From Smallanthus sonchifolius (taxonomy: Eukaryota > Streptophyta > Magnoliopsida > Asterales > Asteraceae), in assembly GCA_023525975.1 (NCBI GenBank), contig CM042035.1:29231001-29295000 (forward strand): a stretch of DNA of 64,000 nt, given 5' to 3'. The notes beneath the pieces were generated by a model, which did no database searches, was not told the DNA's origin, and saw nothing but the letters and a program-made list of their open reading frames with translations. The position numbers were made by a program, and so were the translations under genes. This document shows positions 45,430-57,125 of the stretch, one piece after another. Within the stretch, counting starts at the first letter, position 1; each line of letters begins with the position of its first letter.

Positions 45430-45432
<3 letters not shown>
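43711..45432. mobile_element. TIR element in a TA microsatellite (E2) with captured gene sequence
   Basis: 1722 bp between (TA)n tracts. The left end GGGGATGGTTCACCTAAGAA and the inverse right end GGAGATGGTTCAACTAAGAA form an inverted repeat that stays about 80-85% identical for about 50 bp. The empty equivalent sites are in LTR A1 (about 17680) and A2 (about 18711). The interior has TGTGTTGTTTTG repeats (44020-44160), coding-like plus-strand segments at 44286-44777 and 45115-45310, and no transposase. The terminal GGTTCA...AGAA pattern resembles E1 and E3. Confidence 0.75.
44523..44640 (+). pseudogene. Captured GYF-domain fragment
   Basis: Translates with RDPFYLVQLQKWCTSGYFPA followed by DMRIW, which matches the GPF...LQKW...GYFP.DLRIW signature of plant GYF domains, as in the SWIB/Plus-3/GYF proteins of the NERD type. 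Part of the domain start is missing and the sequence beyond MRIW diverges. The preceding ORF (44286-44516) is open for 76 codons but not recognised. It sits wholly inside E2, so it is a captured gene fragment rather than a gene. Confidence 0.5.
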
Positions 45433-45484
<52 letters not shown>

Positions 45485-45734
45485 AAATTAGTCTCATATA
45501 TATATATATATATATGTATACAATTCACGTATAACTATATATAAAAATTAGATTAGTATAGATTGTTTTTAACAAGTTTTCCTAAGATTTGAATTTATAA
45601 TACGTGCAAGGATTTAGGGAAAGATACATCGGAAATCATAGATATTATATTGGTGACCCTAGGTGTGCGACGGCAGGGAGGAGGACGCAAGGAGGAGCTG
45701 GCGATGGGAAAGAAGAAGGACGGCGACGTAAGGT

Positions 45735-46420
45735 GGTTTGGAGTGGTGTGACGTCTAGAATGCGTTAAGGTAATCTTCCTTTACGTTTTTATTCAATCCT
45801 TGTATTTGTTTCATTTCTGGTAATCAGTGGAGGAGTAGCGGTAGTGGCTACGGCTGTGATGATGGCGACAGTAGCTATGCAAGGTAGCGGGGGGACGGCG
45901 ATGGCTATGATGTGACTTTTCATTATCCAAATGTTTTTTTATTGAAGCATGTTGGCTCTCTACCCTGTTCGTTGTTCGTTCTCCAAAAGATGTTGATCAA
46001 TCTAAGCGAACACCAACTTCTCTTTATATTTTATAACCAGTTTGCAAAATTAAGATGTTCGTCAATCCAAGTGGATCAATCCAAGCGGACTGAAAATTTT
46101 AATTTAGATTAAATAATTGACATATGCCTATATTACTAAAAGGTTAATCGGGTTAAAAAGTATATCATATATAATATAAGGGTTGAAAACAAAAATTAAA
46201 AAAATATATATTCACCTAACCACATGAAGCCACGTGAAACAATGCCAATGAATTATTGTTCAACCGAATTCATTTTATACAGGATATATAATAATTAAGA
46301 TAAAAATACAATATGATATTATTACATGATCATTCGTATAATTAACTTTATAAGATGACTACATAAAACTTTGTAAAATGACAATTAAAGCAGCTTATTT
46401 TGTATGTAAATCTCAAAAGA
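45735..46420. repeat. Dispersed repeat, left copy (pair with 54270-54870)
   Basis: About 650 bp, including GTAATCTTCCTTTACG, GGCTACGGCTGTGATGATGG and the 18-bp palindrome-like TATCATATATAATATA near 46162. It is about 90% identical by eye to 54270-54870 in the same orientation. A related TATATTATATATAATATA block recurs at about 59287. Unclassified. Sequence 46421-46569 continues AT-rich with nothing recognised. Confidence 0.65.
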
Positions 46421-46569
46421 AAATTAATAACAATAAAAATTTCACTAACAAAGAAAAAAATAAATACATTTTAAAGAAGAAAATAAACAATCAAATTTAT
46501 TAATAAATAAAAAAATAATTTATAAATACATATTTAGCAGGTTTTGCTACCCAATTTTTATAAAGCTTT

Positions 46570-49013
46570 TGTAACACCACAACCCAGGTATCCTACAGTT
46601 AGTTCTCATAACGGTTCATTCTCATTTAAAATACATTTATTGTTACGCAAATTACAGCGGAAATATTTCTAAAATCATTTATTAGCATTTAATGTTAATA
46701 AATATACCTCACGAATGTCTTCACACCAATCCGAGTAACACCGCGTCCAAGCCAAGATACGTCAACGCTACGCTTGCCTGTAAAACAATCTAACGTACAC
46801 ACAAAGTCAGCTACGCTGAGTGAGTTGTAAAGGATTAATTTAAACAAAAGCCATCACGTCATATTCATTAGTTTATTTTCCACTCAGGGCCCTCCGGTCC
46901 TTAATTAAATAGTTTTACGATTCATTAACGAATAGTTAACTCCCAGTTATCCCACGGCATCCCATAACCGTTCATCACCCGAGACTCAACCCGTACTATC
47001 GATAATAATAATAACAATCTTACCATCTCGTGGACACAGACTTAACTTACTATACAAATAACTCATACCCAAGCACAAGCATTAACTCGACGCTTGGTTA
47101 ATCGCAACAAACTCTAGACATTGGCACACTCATCCCTAACCCAGACTTTCACAATTACCTGACACGACAGTTGTACACGTCACGTCACAATCCTGACACA
47201 ACGGTCAATCTCACTCTACATACCACAACAATATCATCTACACGTCATACTAACATTATGACATTAATATCATCACATGCATAATCAACATAACTCCACG
47301 TTTACATGTAATACTACACATTTACAAATACCCAAGTAAACACATACCTCGTCAGGGTGTTCGACACGCCACGAGCTCATCGTTAACCTGTTAATAAAAA
47401 TCACCGTTGGTGATTTCCCGACGAACCTCATCCTTTGCAATTCATGTTTGCTGTGTCGTAATGACACGATGCAAACTTACACCGACGAACACACCACACA
47501 AACGGCATACTAGCAATTACATGACACGTTAATTATACTTAGACCTCACGCATAACCCTAGAGCAACATATTTCTCACACAATATATATCATGAGCATTT
47601 AATGTATGACACAACTCTTCCTGAGCGGCCCTTAACTCGACACGCATTAATAACCCATACCCTTGACTCACACATTTCCCTGATCTCACCATTTATCCTA
47701 CGATCACTTAATGATCATTTTATATTCAAAACACATCGGGCTAGAACCCGAAATCCTTAACATATTTAAAAGAGTAAATTCGTTTCATAGGTATGTACGA
47801 TAGCCCCAAAAAGTTAAAACATTTAAAGAGGGGGATTAAAAACTCACCGGTTATACTGAGCCTCAGACCTTGCTCTGCAACTCGTATGTTCATGCTCGAA
47901 TCCTGAACCTGACAAACGTATGATCAAAAGATCAGATTACATTCTAAACGCACGTCGAGCACGCGTGAATTTAAAATAAACTCCGAAGCTCACTCTCATC
48001 CGCTCATCACCACGTCCTTGAAACCCCCTAGTCCCACGAGCACACCCATACTCGATCGATTTCACCCCGCATGCATGACATGCAACCCTAACTTGTTCCA
48101 CTTCACACCCCGCTCGTCCATGCACCACTGCACGCCACCGTGCGTCCCCCACGCAGTCACTACCGTGACCAAATGCCATCTAGTCTTTCACCTGTGCTTC
48201 ACTGCCATGTGCCATCATCGCCTTCGTCTTCCTCATCGATCTCCATTAATCCGGTCACCTTTGTCGTCCTCGTCGCCATGCCTAGCTCTAGTCGGGTTCA
48301 CCACCACCACCATCTCCGCTATTCGCCGCCGTGGGGTACCACCACAACAGCCCTCTGCTGTCGACGGGTGCCACCACCGCTGTCGTGATCGTCTCTGGCA
48401 GTTCCCGTAGTCACCACCACCTTCACTCGTCGCCTTCCTCTTTCTATCTTTACTCTCTCTCTCTTTTCTTCCTCTCTACCGCCGACCTCCACTACCCTCC
48501 GACCACCGTCATCGCGCCTCCAACACCGCCGGCCACCATCAACACCCATCCACTCCTCTCTCCTTGCTTCTAACGTCGATCGTGACCTACACCCCAAACC
48601 CTAGTCGAGTTTTTGACTACGACATACATACGAACAGAAAAGAGCAAGTTGATCTAGTATTACCTATGCGAATCGTTTTAGACAACCGTAGGACCACCGC
48701 GAACCACCACCGTTGCCCCTTCCTTGTCGGATCCTCTCTCCCGGCTGCTTCCTTTGCCGTCGAACACACACCAGCCCAAATGGCCTAGGGTTTGTGTTTA
48801 AGTTGTTTTTAAACCATTGCGGTTTACACTCTAGTCCCTCGTTTCCCCGTTCACGTGTTTTCGATCCCAATTGTTCTCATAGTGGTTAACCGGGTCCTCT
48901 AAGTTTTCCATAATAGGGTTTTTTGTGAAAATATTTATAACCCAGTCCATTTAAAAGATACTCGGTTAACTCATCGACCCGACCCTTCAGACTACAAACT
49001 TCTGGATGTTACA
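46570..49013 (-). mobile_element. 3' LTR of a minus-strand gypsy element
   Basis: 2444 bp. The plus strand is TGTAACACCACAACCC to CTGGATGTTACA. On the minus strand a PPT (TTTTAAGTGGGGAAGACT, 49014-49031) preceded by GAGGACGAATC lies before it. No PBS at 46570, so this is the outer end of the element. Minus-strand TATA-like TTATAAATA near 48935. The block 48100-48600 is unusually C-rich and yields long but meaningless frames. Confidence 0.8.
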
Positions 49014-50306
49014 AGTCTTCCCCACTTAAAAGATGATTCGTCCTCAAATCCTGTGTCGGTACAAACCCACACTACTTATGGTTTCTATCATATCCGTGCC
49101 AAACCTTATCTAGGGTCAAGCATTGACCACTAGTGCGATGCACAACTGTCTGACCAACATTCGATATCTTGGCACACGCTGGAAGTATCCTTCTGATGTT
49201 GCCTTGAATATCAACCTTGTCATGAGAATTTCGTTGCCTTTGACCTTGACAACACGTTGTCGCCCTTAAGGTTCATAACATCACCGTACGTATCATTCTA
49301 GCACTTCGTAGCATAACATTGTTGATCAGTTTCTTACTTAACACGTTTCATGATCCGATCACAACACCCAAGTCGTCGCTCTTTTATGATCATGATGAAA
49401 TCGTCATTCCGGAAGTCATCCACAAGTAAGGTTCCTCGCTCTTTATAATAAGGATCATTCGTCCTCCTTCACGTTTCATACTCTAATTGCCATTACATAA
49501 TGATATCTCAACGTCCAAGCACCACCGCCTTACTCACCAAGGTACTATACCGTTATCCTTTGATACTCTCTCGGAGCTTGTGCAAAGCTCCTCTCGACTC
49601 TATAGTCACGATGTGTCTCTCAAAAGGCACTTCTTTACATTGTTAACATTCATTAAACGCACCTCATCAATAAGCACTTATTACTCAAACTAGAGTCATT
49701 ATTATTGGCTCCCGATGTTTCCTCCAACATCATCTCGCATCTCAATCACAAATCCAACACATTAGCCTCAACCGAGGTTCCACCGTAACTCGTCTTTAAC
49801 GTAGTCATATGTCTACCGACATAGGCACTTCCTTTCTAATCGATCATGTGCAACACTGTACTAATCCTTCCTTTGTTCGACTTTCCTCGCTGTTACTTTA
49901 TCATTACTATGCGGCCACTGACCGCGTCTCACTCATCGAGTGCAAACATGAAATCCGTCTTCTCACAAGCCTCGTCCAACCCTTTCCTTGCTCAGAGAAA
50001 ACATTCTCATTCTTCCTGTATCTTACATCGACAGAATTCTTCGTATGGAACGCGTCCCATGGAGACTCCCTTTCATCACTTTGTTCATTCCGTGTTGGGT
50101 TCGTCAGCGTCGTCACTTCGATCTCATCATATCTATTTTCGATCTCATCATATCTATTTTTGATCAAGCGTCCACGTAACGCTTTCATCATCATCTCTCA
50201 CCGCTGCACCCTTTGTGCTCCGCATTCCCGAGATATAAGTATAGATATCTCATAAAAGCACCTCGCCGATCGTCTCAAATGATGTCAAAACTCCTCGTAT
50301 CAACGT
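49014..50306 (-). mobile_element. PPT and degraded 3' interior of the minus-strand gypsy element
   Basis: PPT at 49014-49031. The rest has no frame that reads as gypsy protein. Plus-strand open frames at 49809-50255 do not resemble any protein. Contains a short direct repeat CGATCTCATCATATCTATTT (50118-50158). Confidence 0.55.
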
Positions 50307-50426
50307 TGTAACATCCCGAAAATAGTAAATAAGTAAATAATAATACGATGGAGATTTATACGACATAAAAGGAAATAAGAACGGATGGACTTGGGCTCGA
50401 CTCCAACGGGCCGAGGGAAGCCCAGG

Positions 50427-50437
50427 TATAAAAGGGG
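50427..50437 (+). promoter_or_regulatory. TATA box of the gypsy LTR
   Basis: TATAAAAGGGG about 120 bp into the LTR, the best core-promoter match in the window. Transcription would begin near 50460, just ahead of a run of GAGAGAGAAAG. Confidence 0.65.
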
Positions 50438-50813
50438 CAAGGCAGCCCACTAACTCATTTCACCCTCACTTGCACCATCTTAGAGAGAGAAAGGGAGCCC
50501 GGGTCTAGAGAGAGAAAGTCGACGGATCGTCACGAGATTTAAGGAGCACGTTACTACTGAGATCGTGAGCAAAACCTCCGGATCAGAATTCCAATCCAGG
50601 TAATGATTCGATCATAATATGAGTTCTTGTTCATTTTTGGGGTTTCTCGAGTTTTAGCTAAATAGGTGATGTTTTTACGGATGAAACTTGATAATAAGCT
50701 TAGAAATAGAATCTAGAATGAAAACCGCACGTTTTGATCAAAGAAAATTGTAAGATTAGCATGATCGGATTAACATGCAAGAATTCTGAAATTTTGGTCC
50801 AAGAACCAGGTAC

Positions 50814-50972
50814 TGCGTACTTACCAAGTGCGCAGGAAGGAATCCCTGCGTACTTACTAAGTGCGCAGGCAGCAGTCCCTGCGTACTTACCAAGTACGCA
50901 GGAGGAAGACTCCTGCGCACTTACCAAGTGCGCATGAGCAAGTCCCTGCGCACTTACTAAGTGCGCAGGCAG
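50814..50972 (+). repeat. Hairpin array, arms CTGCGCACTT / AAGTGCGCAG
   Basis: Five copies of about 24 bp, each a hairpin with arms near CTGCGYACTT and AAGTGCGCAG and a 4-nt loop, separated by 5-10 bp. It lies downstream of the TATA box, so the hairpins would be in the transcript leader. Confidence 0.87.
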
Positions 50973-52201
50973 TAGACAGCAGGCCACAGGTTGGTTAAGT
51001 AAAGTCAGTAAGTTTAGAATGATCAAACCATTAGAGTCAGGGTTGGGTCTAATGTGTATTTAACTACCTAATCCAGATCGGAAGTGACGCTGTTGGGCCT
51101 TTGTTTAGGACAACCTAGAGTAGCTCATCAGGTGAGTTCTATGTGCCCCCTTCTATGTTATGTGCAAATGATTTATAAATGTTTTGGGGCTGAAGTGTAT
51201 ACACTAAATGAATAAATGTTATAAGTGTCAATGTGATCATACGTATATATATATATAATTACTTATATATGTGAAAATGAATTATGAATAAAGAATGAAT
51301 CGTATGATACAAAGAATGAACGAAAGAAGGACATAACGTAAATGAATGAAATCTTGCTTTATATTATATATATTGCATGTTATGAATGAATGTAAACGTT
51401 ATGAACCCTTCTATGACAACGGCTACTTCGGTAGACGGACGACCACGTGATTATTTTGCAACCGGGACAAAAACGTTCCTTCGCAAGCTAGGACGTATGA
51501 AAAGGTATAAATGGACGGTCGAAGCAAGCCTTAACTAATGTAGAACGGTTGCATACATAATGGTCACGTGGGAAACGGATGCCCTAGGGCAGACGGATAA
51601 AAATGACGGACTACGACGGTAGGACGGTAAAGAGCGGACGGACAAAGGTTGCCGGACGAAATTAACGATATGACGGACGGTTTTCTAGAGCCGGACGGTA
51701 ATGAAATGGGCTACGACGGTAGTTCTGACTGCGATGTCTTTGTGACATTCGCGACAAGTATGATGGGTTGATCTCCCTTAAGATTATGGCCAATATGTGT
51801 TCTCTCAATGAAAGTATGTATGTACCCTCAATGAATGTTATGTGAGAACAATAAAGTAAAGAATATATAAAAGTACGAATAAACATTCATTTATTATATT
51901 TATGATAAGATAAATGTTATGTGTGAATATCTTTAATCTCGAACTCACCAGCGTTAGCTGACTTTTAGTATACATTTCAGGTAACAAAGGAAAGGGTCGT
52001 GCGAAGGCGTGATGGTTACCCGACACAAGACTGACATCCCACTTTTGTTGTTAAGAATATGTTATGTTTTTATTTGTAAAGACTTCCGCTGTTTTGATTA
52101 TGTAATTGAATGACGAATGTTTTAATTTAAGTTCAGTATTTATGACTATGTTTATGAGTAAATCCAACAAGTGAGGTCGCCCGGTTTAGGGGACTTACAA
52201 G

Positions 52202-52214
52202 TTGGTATCAGAGC
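52202..52214 (+). other. Primer binding site (initiator tRNA-Met type)
   Basis: TTGGTATCAGAGC two bases after the LTR end at 52199. Confidence 0.92.
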
Positions 52215-54200
52215 AATAGTTTGAGAGATTCAGACATCCCTAAATGTCTGGACTCAAACTGATAATGGGACCAACGCACGGATGTCAGTACGGGTAGCCA
52301 CCGCTAACGCCAAAACAAGTAAGTAAGTATCAATGTCAATATATAACTCAGGGTAGATGTCTTAGCATAGGACACATGCCTTAGTTACCAATATCACTAC
52401 TGATATGAATAGTTACACATAGGACATAAGATGGTAGACAATTTGAGCACATGAGTACAGTAAATGATTAATAATAACACGTAGCTACTGTTATCAATCT
52501 TTTACTGTGTAAGGGTGTCTCGATTTGTCATCCGTCGTATGTACTCACCATAGAGAGTGAAAGAAATGTTAACATAGTATTAGGAATGACTCACAAATCA
52601 TAAGAACAGTACGATACATGTAAAGTGAATCACAAACAACGAGTAGAAGTTCGATATACCACAACGAAAGAAAGATAACGGATTATCAGCGGTCCAAGCA
52701 GATAGTAACGAACAGTCATGAACAACTCCCGTCAACTAGGAGTTCGGAAAGGGAAAGAGGATACATGGACTAGACGTTGTTTATAGAAGACATTTAAATT
52801 ATGAAGCATTATAAGACGAGTCAGGAATTCACAAGTAAGGTAAGTTGGCAATTACGTCAGGATCCACGTAATTGTAAATTTACATGTGGTTGTGCATACT
52901 GATGAACCTTATCATGTGGATTAATACACATGTCACCAAAAACAATTAAATCACTCCAAGCAAGACTATGAGATTAGTCACTTAAGTAATGATGATCGCA
53001 ACAGATTAGCAAGACAAATGATGACAACAACGGCATAACAAATGTGGAACGAGAAGGAACGAGGCTTTAAATGGAGTTGCTGAAGTTGAGTAACACTAAG
53101 GAACAAGTTTAGAAATCTGAAGAAACCTGGTTCGGAACCTGATGCAACAAGTAACAAAGTAGTAAGTCAAGCTAAGAAAAAGGAACAGGAAACATTGCAC
53201 CGAAAGAGAATTAGTATGAGGACGATAAGAGAGTCTATCAAGCCCAGTGAGAAAATTACTTCGTATGACAAACCGCGAATGACGAGACTGATTAAATAGA
53301 ATTTGAAGAACTCAACACTTGTTTGATTCAAATTGAGAAAGTAGCTGTCAAGGATCACAAGTTAGCACGAGATGTGAGTACTACATATGTGAGATGAACA
53401 TACGTTTAGAAACTGCTTCTGAACATGAATTGTCAATGCTTAACGCAAACACGATACGATGAATGACCGTGGACCTACGGTCAAGTGTACATAAAGGTGA
53501 AGAAAATAACCACACAACTATATGTTCAAAGAAAATACGAGTAATCGAATGCACAAATGACATTTTTCCATGAAGAATACAATCCTAGATAAACTACTAA
53601 GAGTATTCACTCAGATGAGAAAATAGATATATCAACGACAACAAATGACTGGAACCACGATGCTAATTAGGGCGTGCAGGCAAAACCAAATGAAAACAGA
53701 TCCAACCTAGGGTTTGAATGTTTAGAATAAATGTGAAGTTCAAGTTCTGAACAAATATGTGAAGAAAGAAATGAGTACTAGCAAGGACTCAAGAGTCAGA
53801 AAGCACTCTACAATGATTAAGACAAGACAATAGAACGTGACTACTCAAATTGAAAAGCCAATAAGGAACACAATGAGACTAGAAATAAAAGGAATGATCG
53901 AGTATCACCGCACGTGTCATCTATTTGTAATGAAACCTAGGAACGTGATTCTAAAGGAATCACATGCAGAAAATTTTAACCATCACGAAAAGTAGAAACT
54001 GTATAATTTGGTCATAAGGGATGCCAATCCCTAAGACTATTCAATGGTACAAAGAACGGATAGTGCATAATAGACTAATTATGAGAAATGTGAAACCATG
54101 ACGATTATGTTTTAAAGAAAGGCAAGAAGGGAGTTACGTGTACAGGAGTATGAATGTAAGGATTGCATATCTAGTATTCCGTCTGAATGAATACCTTCTC
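52215..54200 (+). mobile_element. Non-coding interior of plus-strand gypsy element
   Basis: About 2 kb after the PBS with no ORF over 65 codons and no recognisable gag. AT-rich, with many CAAG/GAAA purine-rich stretches. The element seems to be truncated near 54200, where another repeat begins. Either a decayed copy or a large non-autonomous derivative. Confidence 0.5.
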
Positions 54201-54269
54201 AGAAAGTTAAGTAATCTTCCTTTACGTTTTATTAAATCCTTGTCTTCCTTTACGTGTACAGGAGTTACG

Positions 54270-54870
54270 TGCTTTGGAGTGGCGTGACGTCCGGAACACG
54301 TTAAGGTAATCTTCCTTTACGTTTTATTAAATCCTTGTCTTTGTTTCGTTTATGGTAATCGGTGGAGGAGTAGCGGTGGTGGCTACGGCTGTGATGATGG
54401 CGACAGTAGTTATGCAAGGTAGGGGGACGGCGACGGCTGTGATGTGACTTTTCATTATCCAAATGTTTTTTTAATGAAGCATGTTGGCTCTCTACCCTGT
54501 TCGTTGTTCGTTCTCCAAAATTAAGATGTTGATCAATCCAAGCGGACTGAAAAAATTAATTTATATTAAATAATTGACGTATGCCTATACTATTAAAAAA
54601 TTAATCGTGTTAAAAGGTATATTATATATAATATAAAGGTTAAAAACAAAAAATAAAAAAATATATATTCACCCAACAACATGAAGTCACGTGAAACAAT
54701 GCCAATGAATTATTGTTCAATCGAATTCATTTTGTACAGGATATATAATAATTAAGATTAAAATACAATATGATATTATTACATGATCATTCGTATAATT
54801 AACTTTATAAGATGAATACATAAAACTTTGTAGAACGATAATTAAAACAACTTATTTTGTAAATTTATTA
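54270..54870. repeat. Dispersed repeat, right copy (pair with 45735-46420)
   Basis: Same order and orientation as the left copy. The TCTTCCTTTACGTTTTATTA segment is repeated just upstream (near 54210 and 54310), a local duplication of about 100 bp. Beyond 54870 the two copies diverge. 54871-55330 is AT-rich with nothing recognised. Confidence 0.65.
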
Positions 54871-55449
54871 ATAATAAATGTTTAAGGTTTATTATAATAA
54901 CGGACTAAATAAAAAATTAGGAAATATGAATAAATGATATAATTACTTGGAATGGAAAAAAAATCATAAGTTTGATAAACGAAAATAAATAATCTTAGTT
55001 AACTAAAATAAACTATTGCTTAGTTATACAGAATAAAAAAAATAAATAATAACAGAAAAATAGATAATAAAAAAACAGAAAAGAATAAAAAGATATTTAA
55101 TACTATAAGTTAAAATAACAAATAAAGGTGAGGTAAACCTTTAGTCTTCTACCCAGTAAAAATGTTTGATGGCGATTGATTTAGAATCATTGCTTCCTAT
55201 CCTAAACTAAAATAGAGTTAAAGACAAATGTAATAATCATATGATGTTCGGGTAAAAAATAAAATTAATATGATTTATTTTAATTAAGTGGTGTATGAAA
55301 CTTAATACCCTTTTGTAATTATATATGTCGAATGTTTAATGAGAGACAGACAATGATTTTGTTCCAATATAGTATCAGAACCAAATCTCTGATTGCCTTT
55401 CTGTCCTTCGTAACCCTACCAGTTTCACCCCTTCTTCTGCTGAAACTTC

Positions 55450-56238
55450 CTTACTGTCCCTACATTTTTCACACCATGGATATAGATTGCATCCTGCCAT
55501 CACCGTTACAAACATTCACAACTTCATCCCGGTTAAAGTAGAGATGGAAACAAGCCAATACACCTCTTGGTCGGAGTTGTTTAAAATCCACTTGAAGCAA
55601 TCGAACACATCATTCCGACAGAAGCCATCTCGGAGACATCCTCCGATGAAGACGAACCAGAAGACCAGAATCACAACAAAGACAAATTGTGGACTCGTAT
55701 TGACGCAATCATTCTTCAATGGATCTACGGAACCATATCGAATGATTTGTTGCATACGATATTGATAACCAACACCACCGCTGCTCAAGCATGGAGCACT
55801 CTTGCAAGCATCTTTGAAGATAACTCGAATTCCCGCGCGGTCCATCTTGAACACAAGTTCAATAACATGAAACTTGATACGTTTTCGAACGTCACCTCTT
55901 ATTGTCAAGCATTAAAAGTTCTGTCCGATCAACTTGCTAACGTCGAAGCCCCGGTTACGAATCAAAGGATGGTACTTTAGTTAATCTCAGGTTTGAATGC
56001 TCAATATGAGGGTACTGCCATGTTACTTCAACAGATGGATCCCCTTCCAAATTTTTATAAAGCCCGATCCAAGTTAATATTGGAGGAGACGAGCAAAGCA
56101 AACCAGGCGTCCAACGCCGCTTCCGCTGCCCTACACGCATCTGCACCTCTATTGCAGTACCCGAACCGCGAGGATTATTCCAACCGGGGACGGGGACAAG
56201 GCCATGCACGCGGAAGAGGATGCGACTTACAATCTTAG
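55450..56238 (+). pseudogene. Ty1/copia gag remnant (Ale/Retrofit-like)
   Basis: Three pieces of one gag. First, about 55475-55620 reads ITVTNIHNFIPVKVEMETSQ then YTSWSELFKIH. After a frameshift near 55640, 55660-55977 reads LWTRIDAIILQWIYGTIS and AAQAWSTLASIFEDNSNSRA. An in-frame TAG (55978-55980) precedes LISGLNAQYEG and the Arg/Gly-rich end (NRGRGQGHARGRG). A degenerate PBS-like AGTATCAGAACC lies at about 55370. The zinc knuckle and protease are missing. Confidence 0.85.
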
Positions 56239-56469
56239 ACACCCTTCGGTACGTTGCCATATTGGAACAACCAGGGATACCGTCCTTTGAGTGGATCCTA
56301 CTAGCAACAACCTACAAACCAATCCTTTAGCCCAGGTAATCAAACTTTCAGCGCAGGGAATACCACATGGAATGGGCCGGCCCCGCGACAACCATAACAT
56401 TCTTTACTCATCCCTTCCCACCCCTCCAACTTAATAACATTCTTTACTCACCTACCCTTATTAAAAACT

Positions 56470-57125
56470 TATAATCCGTTAAACGCTTAACAACGGATAA
56501 TCTAATTTCTATTGAATTTGATCCTTTTGGTTTGATTGTGAAGGATTACCAGACGCGGATACCTATCCTACGCAGTAACAGCACCAAGGATCTCTACCCG
56601 CTTACATCACCAACATCTCAAGCTATCTCTCCTTCCGCCTTCACCGCACTATCTCAAGACCTTTGGCACCACCGCTTGAGACATCCGCGTCTTTTATTTC
56701 GTTTACTTAAGAAAAATAAGTCAATTGTTTGTGACAAGTCTAAACCTTTATCGTTTTGTCGTTCTTGTATTTTGAGAAAACAAATTAAGTTACCATTTGC
56801 TCATTCTAGCACTGCTACTTATTGTCCATTAGATATCATACATAGCGACTTATGGACATCGCCAATTATTAGCTCGGCAGGCCACTGGTATTATATATTA
56901 TTTTTGGATGATCACACAAATTTATTATGGACCTACCCTCTTACAAACAAATCCGAAGTGTTTTCCATATTCACTCAGTTCAATTATTTAATTTCTACAC
57001 AATTTGAACGTAAAATCAAATGTTTCCAATGTGATAATGGAACCGAATACACAAACAATGATTTTCACAATTTTTGTAACCAAAACGGAATGGTTTTGAA
57101 CCATTCCAAGAATGGTTCTGTTTGA
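56470..57125 (+). pseudogene. Ty1/copia pre-integrase and integrase core, truncated
   Basis: The pre-integrase HHCC zinc motif is present (LWHHRLRHPR ... CRSCILRKQ), followed by the integrase core with HSDLWTSP (first Asp) and FQCDNGTEYTN (second Asp). The frame ends at 57123-57125 before the catalytic Glu, and sequence beyond is unrelated, so RT and RNase H are lost. The gap between gag and this piece (56239-56470) lacks protease, indicating an internal deletion. Confidence 0.88.

Larger units (their letters stand above)
42727..45649 (-). mobile_element. Truncated minus-strand gypsy LTR with inserted element
   Basis: Matches 16756-18862. Unlike the first two LTR copies it carries a 1.72-kb element (43711-45432) inside its (TA)n tract. 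It ends GATATTATA at 45649, equivalent to GATATTACA of A2. It contains a tRNA-like segment (42749-42816) and a B-box-like GGGACTCGAACCC (43354-43366). Confidence 0.72.
50307..52199 (+). mobile_element. 5' LTR of a plus-strand gypsy element
   Basis: 1893 bp, TGTAACATCCCG to GGGGACTTACA, followed by a tRNA-Met-type PBS. It contains a strong TATA box (TATAAAAGGGG, 50427-50437), a hairpin array (50814-50972), and a GACGG-rich block (51420-51720) with many near-repeats of CTACGACGG. The matching 3' LTR is not in the window. Confidence 0.85.

Noticed and set aside
48018..48597. Overlapping ORFs on both strands, His/Ser/Pro- or Arg/Gly-rich
   Set aside because: C-rich block in a gypsy LTR; open in several frames because of base composition, no domain.
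49809..50255. 148-codon plus-strand ORF
   Set aside because: Lies in degraded gypsy interior, matches no protein, antisense frames equally open.
50814..50972. CRISPR-like look: palindromic repeats with short spacers
   Set aside because: Plant nuclear context, inside an LTR; spacers are 5-10 bp and related to each other, no cas genes. The same applies to the arrays at 700 and 33596.
53167..53563. Hydrophobic minus-strand ORFs
   Set aside because: About 60 codons in AT-rich non-coding interior, no conservation evidence.
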